Assembly: GCA_023263995.1 (NCBI GenBank)
Contig: JALQTQ010000001.1
Span: 1-47,826, forward strand
Source of the DNA: Akkermansiaceae bacterium
Lineage (GTDB): Bacteria; Verrucomicrobiota; Verrucomicrobiia; Verrucomicrobiales; Akkermansiaceae
Length of the DNA stretch: 47,826 nucleotides
Direction: 5' to 3'
Both the position numbers and the translations under genes were made by a program. The number at the start of each line of letters is the position of its first letter. Positions within the stretch are counted from its first letter, which is position 1. The notes under the pieces were generated by a model that saw nothing but the letters and a program-made list of their open reading frames with translations, ran no database searches and was not told the origin of the DNA. Of this stretch, positions 44,424 through 47,826 are shown piece by piece.

Positions 44424-46835
44424 GTGCCAACTTCATTTTTCCTGAAACGCCCCTTCCATCTGGTGACCATCACCACCTTGGTTTTCGTGCACGGCCCAGC
44501 CCACGCCAAGCTGTCCTTCAACCAGGACATCCGGCCCATTCTCTCAGCCAAGTGCATTGCCTGCCACGGGCCCGATGAAGGAGTCGATGCCAAGGGCAAG
44601 CCCAACCGCAAGGCCGGTCTCCGCCTCGACACCCCCGAAGGTGCCTACGCCCTCAAGGACGGGATCGCCGCGATCAAACCCGGCTCAATCGAAGACTCGG
44701 AAGCTTGGGTCCGCATCACCGACAAGGACGACCCCATGCCGCCCAACGACGGCCACGCCAAACCCCTCACCTCCGCCGAAAAGGATCTCCTCAAGCAGTG
44801 GATCATCGAGGGCGCGGAATACGAAGACTTCTGGGCCTTCGTCCCCGCAAAAAAACAGGACCCGCCCGCTGTCAAGAACACGACCTGGCCTGCCTCCGAC
44901 CTCGACCACTTCGTCCTCGCCAAGATCGAGGCCAAAGGAAAGTCCCCCTCACCCCTTGCCGACAAGCGCACCCTCATCCGCCGCCTCTCGCTCGACCTCA
45001 CCGGCCTCCCCCCCACCCGGGAGGAAATCAGGACCTTCCTCGATGACTCCTCGCCCGATGCCTACGCCGAGCTCGTTGACCGGCTCATGGCCAAGCCCGC
45101 CTACGGAGAGCACATGGCCAAATACTGGCTCGACCTCGTCCGCGCGGCCGACACCAACGGCAACCACCACGATCACTTCCGCGACACCTCCCCCTACCGC
45201 GACTGGGTGATCAAGGCCTTCAACGAGAACCTCCCCTACGATCAATTCACCAAGGACCAGATCGCCGGCGACCTCTACGACCATCCCACGCAGGACCAGT
45301 TGATCGCCTCCGGCTTCAACCGCCTCCACATGATCATCGACCGCGGCACCGCCCTGCCCGAGGAATCCCACTTCAAGAATGTCGTCGATCGCGTCTCCGC
45401 CGTCGGCACCGCCTTCATGGGACTGACCATGGGCTGTGCGGTCTGCCACGACCACAAATACGATCCCATCACGATGAAGGATTTCTACCAGATGTATGCC
45501 TTCTTCAACAACTTCGACGGGGATCCCGAAACCGGAGGACGCGGGGGGCCCGACTTCTACCGGGGCCTCCAGCCGCCCTACCTCGATCTCCCCACGGAAG
45601 AACAAGCGACCAGGCTCAAGCAATTTGACGAGGAAATCACAGCCGCGCAAAAACTTGTCGAAGATCTCAAGCGAGCCTTGGGCTTCCCGCTCATTCCCGC
45701 CAACATGCCCGGGATTTCCGGACTCACCCGGGAGGAAGCCACGGCCAAACTTCAGGAGACCGAGAAAACGATCCCGAACCTCCAAAAACAACGCACCAAT
45801 TTCCTGCACCAGGTCCGCGGCGCCATGATCATGCGCGAGCGCCAGGAGGTCAGACCAACCCACCTGCGCATCCGTGGCAACTACGACCAACTGGGCGAAC
45901 AAGTCACCCGCAACACCCCGGCCTTCCTCGCCCCGCTCAAGAAACGCGGCGAGATTCCCGATCGACTCGATCTCGCCAACTGGCTCGTGGAAAAAGACCA
46001 CCCCCTGACCGCCCGCGTCGCCGTCAACCGCTTCTGGCAACAGTTCTTCGGCACCGGCATCGTGAAGACCTCCGAGGACTTCGGGGCCCAGGGAGCCTGG
46101 CCCAGCCACCCCAAACTCCTCGACTATCTCACCCTGTCCTTCATCAATTCCGGCTGGGACGTGAAGAAACTGGTCAAGGACATCGTCACCTCGCAAGCCT
46201 ACCGGCAGTCGTCCGCCGCGTCCTCGGTCGATTTTGAAAGCGACCCCGAAAACCGCCTCCTCGCCCGGGGACCGCGTATCCGGCTCGACTCCGAGGTCAT
46301 CCGTGACCAGCTCCTCGCGGTCACCGGCACCCTCAACCGGGAAATGGGCGGTCGCTCGGTGAAGACCCCTCAGCCGGCCGGCATCTGGAAGATGGTGGCC
46401 CTCCCCAGTTCCTACCCGAACTCCTTCACCCCCGATCCCGCCCCGGCCGACAAGCGACGCTCGATCTACACCTTCTGGAAACGCGGCCTCGCCCCGCCTC
46501 AAATGACCATTTTCGACGCCCCCTCGCGCACCGAATGCATCGCCCGACGGGAACGCACCAACACCCCGCTGCAAGCCCTCCTCCTCATGAACGAGCCCGA
46601 GTATTTCAAGGCCGCCCAGCACAAAGCCACCACCCTGCTCGCCGAAGCCGGCACCGAGGAGGAAAAGCTCGCCCGCCTCTACGAAACCGTCACCGCCCAC
46701 CTCCCCGATGAGACCACCATGACACTCCTCAAGGAAGGCCTCGCCTCCTTCAAGGAGGACGGTGATGAACACTTCGCCTGGACCATGATCGTCCACACCC
46801 TCCTCAACCGCGACGCCTTCAAGAACAAACAGTAG
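44424..46835 (+). CDS. PSCyt1-DUF1549-DUF1553 cytochrome-like protein
   Basis: An 803-aa protein starting at GTG 44424, with a signal peptide ([18 protein letters not shown]). The N-terminal PSCyt1 domain has the heme-binding motif CIACHG (Cys44, Cys47, His48) and [21 protein letters not shown]1549 follows: [56 protein letters not shown] and a second CxxCH in [23 protein letters not shown]1553 covers the C-terminal third ([56 protein letters not shown]). This is the full family architecture. It lies 51 bases upstream of a DUF1501 gene and is expected to form a unit with it. Heme attachment predicts a periplasmic electron-transfer role. Confidence 0.92.
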   Translation: MPTSFFLKRPFHLVTITTLVFVHGPAHAKLSFNQDIRPILSAKCIACHGPDEGVDAKGKPNRKAGLRLDTPEGAYALKDGIAAIKPGSIEDSEAWVRITDKDDPMPPNDGHAKPLTSAEKDLLKQWIIEGAEYEDFWAFVPAKKQDPPAVKNTTWPASDLDHFVLAKIEAKGKSPSPLADKRTLIRRLSLDLTGLPPTREEIRTFLDDSSPDAYAELVDRLMAKPAYGEHMAKYWLDLVRAADTNGNHHDHFRDTSPYRDWVIKAFNENLPYDQFTKDQIAGDLYDHPTQDQLIASGFNRLHMIIDRGTALPEESHFKNVVDRVSAVGTAFMGLTMGCAVCHDHKYDPITMKDFYQMYAFFNNFDGDPETGGRGGPDFYRGLQPPYLDLPTEEQATRLKQFDEEITAAQKLVEDLKRALGFPLIPANMPGISGLTREEATAKLQETEKTIPNLQKQRTNFLHQVRGAMIMRERQEVRPTHLRIRGNYDQLGEQVTRNTPAFLAPLKKRGEIPDRLDLANWLVEKDHPLTARVAVNRFWQQFFGTGIVKTSEDFGAQGAWPSHPKLLDYLTLSFINSGWDVKKLVKDIVTSQAYRQSSAASSVDFESDPENRLLARGPRIRLDSEVIRDQLLAVTGTLNREMGGRSVKTPQPAGIWKMVALPSSYPNSFTPDPAPADKRRSIYTFWKRGLAPPQMTIFDAPSRTECIARRERTNTPLQALLLMNEPEYFKAAQHKATTLLAEAGTEEEKLARLYETVTAHLPDETTMTLLKEGLASFKEDGDEHFAWTMIVHTLLNRDAFKNKQ

Positions 46836-46886
46836 CCTGTCCGCGTCCATCCTTCGAATCTCACCGCTCAAATCTCAAAGCTCACC

Positions 46887-47826
46887 ATGTTCGATCTCCA
46901 AACCCGCCGCCAATTCCTCAACGCTGCCGGCATGGGCCTCGGTGGTACCGTTCTCGGCAGCCTTCTCGCCCAAGCCGATGGAGCGTCCGGCGGCCACGGC
47001 TATCTGCTTCCGAAAGCCCCGGCAAAACGGGTCATCTTCCTCTTCATGGCGGGCGCGCCTTCCCAGCTCGACCTCTTCGATCCCAAGCCGGAACTCCACA
47101 AGCGCTTCAAGGAACCGCTCCCCGAATCGGTCACCCAGGGCCAGCGCGTCACCGCCATGACCAAGGGCAAGGCCAAGCTCGTGGCCCCCTCGATGTTCAA
47201 GTTTCACAAGCACGGCCAGTCCGGGATGGAACTTTCCGAGGTTCTGCCACACCTCGGATCCGTCGCTGACCACCTCGCCCTCATCCGCTCCACCTCCACC
47301 ACCGCGATCAACCACGACCCCGGCAAGACCCTCTTCTGCACCGGCACGGAGATCCCCGGCAAGGCCTCGATGGGTGCCTGGCTCTCCTATGGCCTCGGCC
47401 GCATGAACGAAAACCTCCCCGACTTCATCGTGCTCAACTCGGCCTTCTGGTCGGGCGACCGCCAGAATGTCCAGGGCCTCTACTCCCGTCTCTGGGGCTC
47501 CGGCTTCCTTCCCTCCAAGCACCAGGGGGTTCCCTTCCAGCCCTCCGGCGATCCCGTCCTCTTCCTCTCCAACCCCGACAAGGTGACCCGCCAGACGCGT
47601 CGCAAGATGCTCGACCTCGTCGGCAAGTTCAACGAAGAGGACATGGCCAAAATCGGGGACCCGGAAATCCAAACCACCATCGCTCAGCAGGAAATGGCCT
47701 TCCGCATGCAGGCTTCCGTGCCCGAACTCACCGACCTCTCGGGTGAGAACGAGGCCCTCAACGAGAAACTCTACGGCCCCGAGGTCAAGAAGTCCGGATC
47801 GTTCGCCCGGAACTGCCTCCTCGCCC
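46887..47826 (+). CDS. DUF1501 protein, 3' end outside window
   Basis: Starts at ATG 46887 and is open at the right edge after about 313 codons. The N-terminus is a twin-arginine signal (MFDLQTRRQFLNAAGMGLGG). DUF1501 motifs seen are RVIFLFMAGAPSQLDLFDPK, GMELSEVLPHLGSVADHLAL, INHDPGKTLFCTGTE and ASMGAWLSYGLGRMNENLPD. This variant lacks the large glycine-rich HFQ-type insert but keeps the long WSGDRQNVQGLYSRLWGSGF segment, missing from the DUF1501 protein at 34313. It belongs to the subgroup partnered with PSCyt1-containing proteins, as its upstream neighbour shows. The C-terminal metal-site motifs are off the window. Confidence 0.9.
   Translation, partial: MFDLQTRRQFLNAAGMGLGGTVLGSLLAQADGASGGHGYLLPKAPAKRVIFLFMAGAPSQLDLFDPKPELHKRFKEPLPESVTQGQRVTAMTKGKAKLVAPSMFKFHKHGQSGMELSEVLPHLGSVADHLALIRSTSTTAINHDPGKTLFCTGTEIPGKASMGAWLSYGLGRMNENLPDFIVLNSAFWSGDRQNVQGLYSRLWGSGFLPSKHQGVPFQPSGDPVLFLSNPDKVTRQTRRKMLDLVGKFNEEDMAKIGDPEIQTTIAQQEMAFRMQASVPELTDLSGENEALNEKLYGPEVKKSGSFARNCLLA

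Noticed and set aside
44949-46871. 640-codon minus-strand frame
   Set aside because: Shadow of the PSCyt1-DUF1549-DUF1553 gene; its Gly/Val/Glu-rich peptide has no domain.

Overview
The window reads as chromosomal DNA of a free-living Verrucomicrobiota bacterium (probably Verrucomicrobiae). The basis is the protein content, not a database search: several DUF1549/DUF1553 'planctomycete cytochrome' proteins paired with DUF1501 proteins, LamG proteins with PEP-CTERM tails, a CRTAC1-type FG-GAP/UnbV lipoprotein, a tricorn-type protease and sialate O-acetylesterase domains. GC content is high. No tRNA, rRNA or CRISPR array was seen.

Layout. 1-10 kb is ordinary core: a DUF1549 protein running off the left edge, a helical-repeat exported protein, fabI, a tricorn-like protease, a SixA-type phosphatase, fabG and a SulP transporter. 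10.2-12.8 kb is a decayed accessory island: an AAA ATPase with an N-terminal frameshift, an overlapping TOPRIM-like partner gene with an in-frame stop, about 30 codons of a cytosine-5 DNA methyltransferase, a 3'-truncated DUF58 gene and the N-terminus of an IS4-type transposase. 12.9-16.2 kb holds a double-SASA esterase with its terminator and then an IS110 element with a structured leader. 16.8-19 kb carries a LuxR-type regulator and a LamG PEP-CTERM protein. 19.4-22.4 kb is a second gene graveyard: an SUMF1-like N-terminus, a TPR-type gene cut by an antisense group II intron with a frameshifted maturase, and a PEP-CTERM tail.

22.9-30.2 kb (minus strand) has two paralogous LamG proteins flanking a 1218-aa FG-GAP/ASPIC-UnbV lipoprotein. 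30.5-47.8 kb has a PEP-CTERM metalloprotease, an overlapping DUF1549/DUF1553-DUF1501 gene pair, a secreted repeat protein, a vanadium-type haloperoxidase, a 1286-aa repeat protein, and a second cytochrome-DUF1549/DUF1553 plus DUF1501 pair cut by the right edge.

How they fit. Most of the window encodes envelope or secreted functions expected of a marine or soil polymer degrader. Three intact exported proteins carry PEP-CTERM signals. Four other exported proteins instead end in a shared module of roughly 65-80 residues closing in an aromatic or leucine residue followed by R-V, R-L or Q-V; this may be an alternative C-terminal module. The two accessory islands share a related structured IS-leader sequence (12738-12823 and 22101-22188), and the group II intron sits two bases from the hairpin of the second copy.
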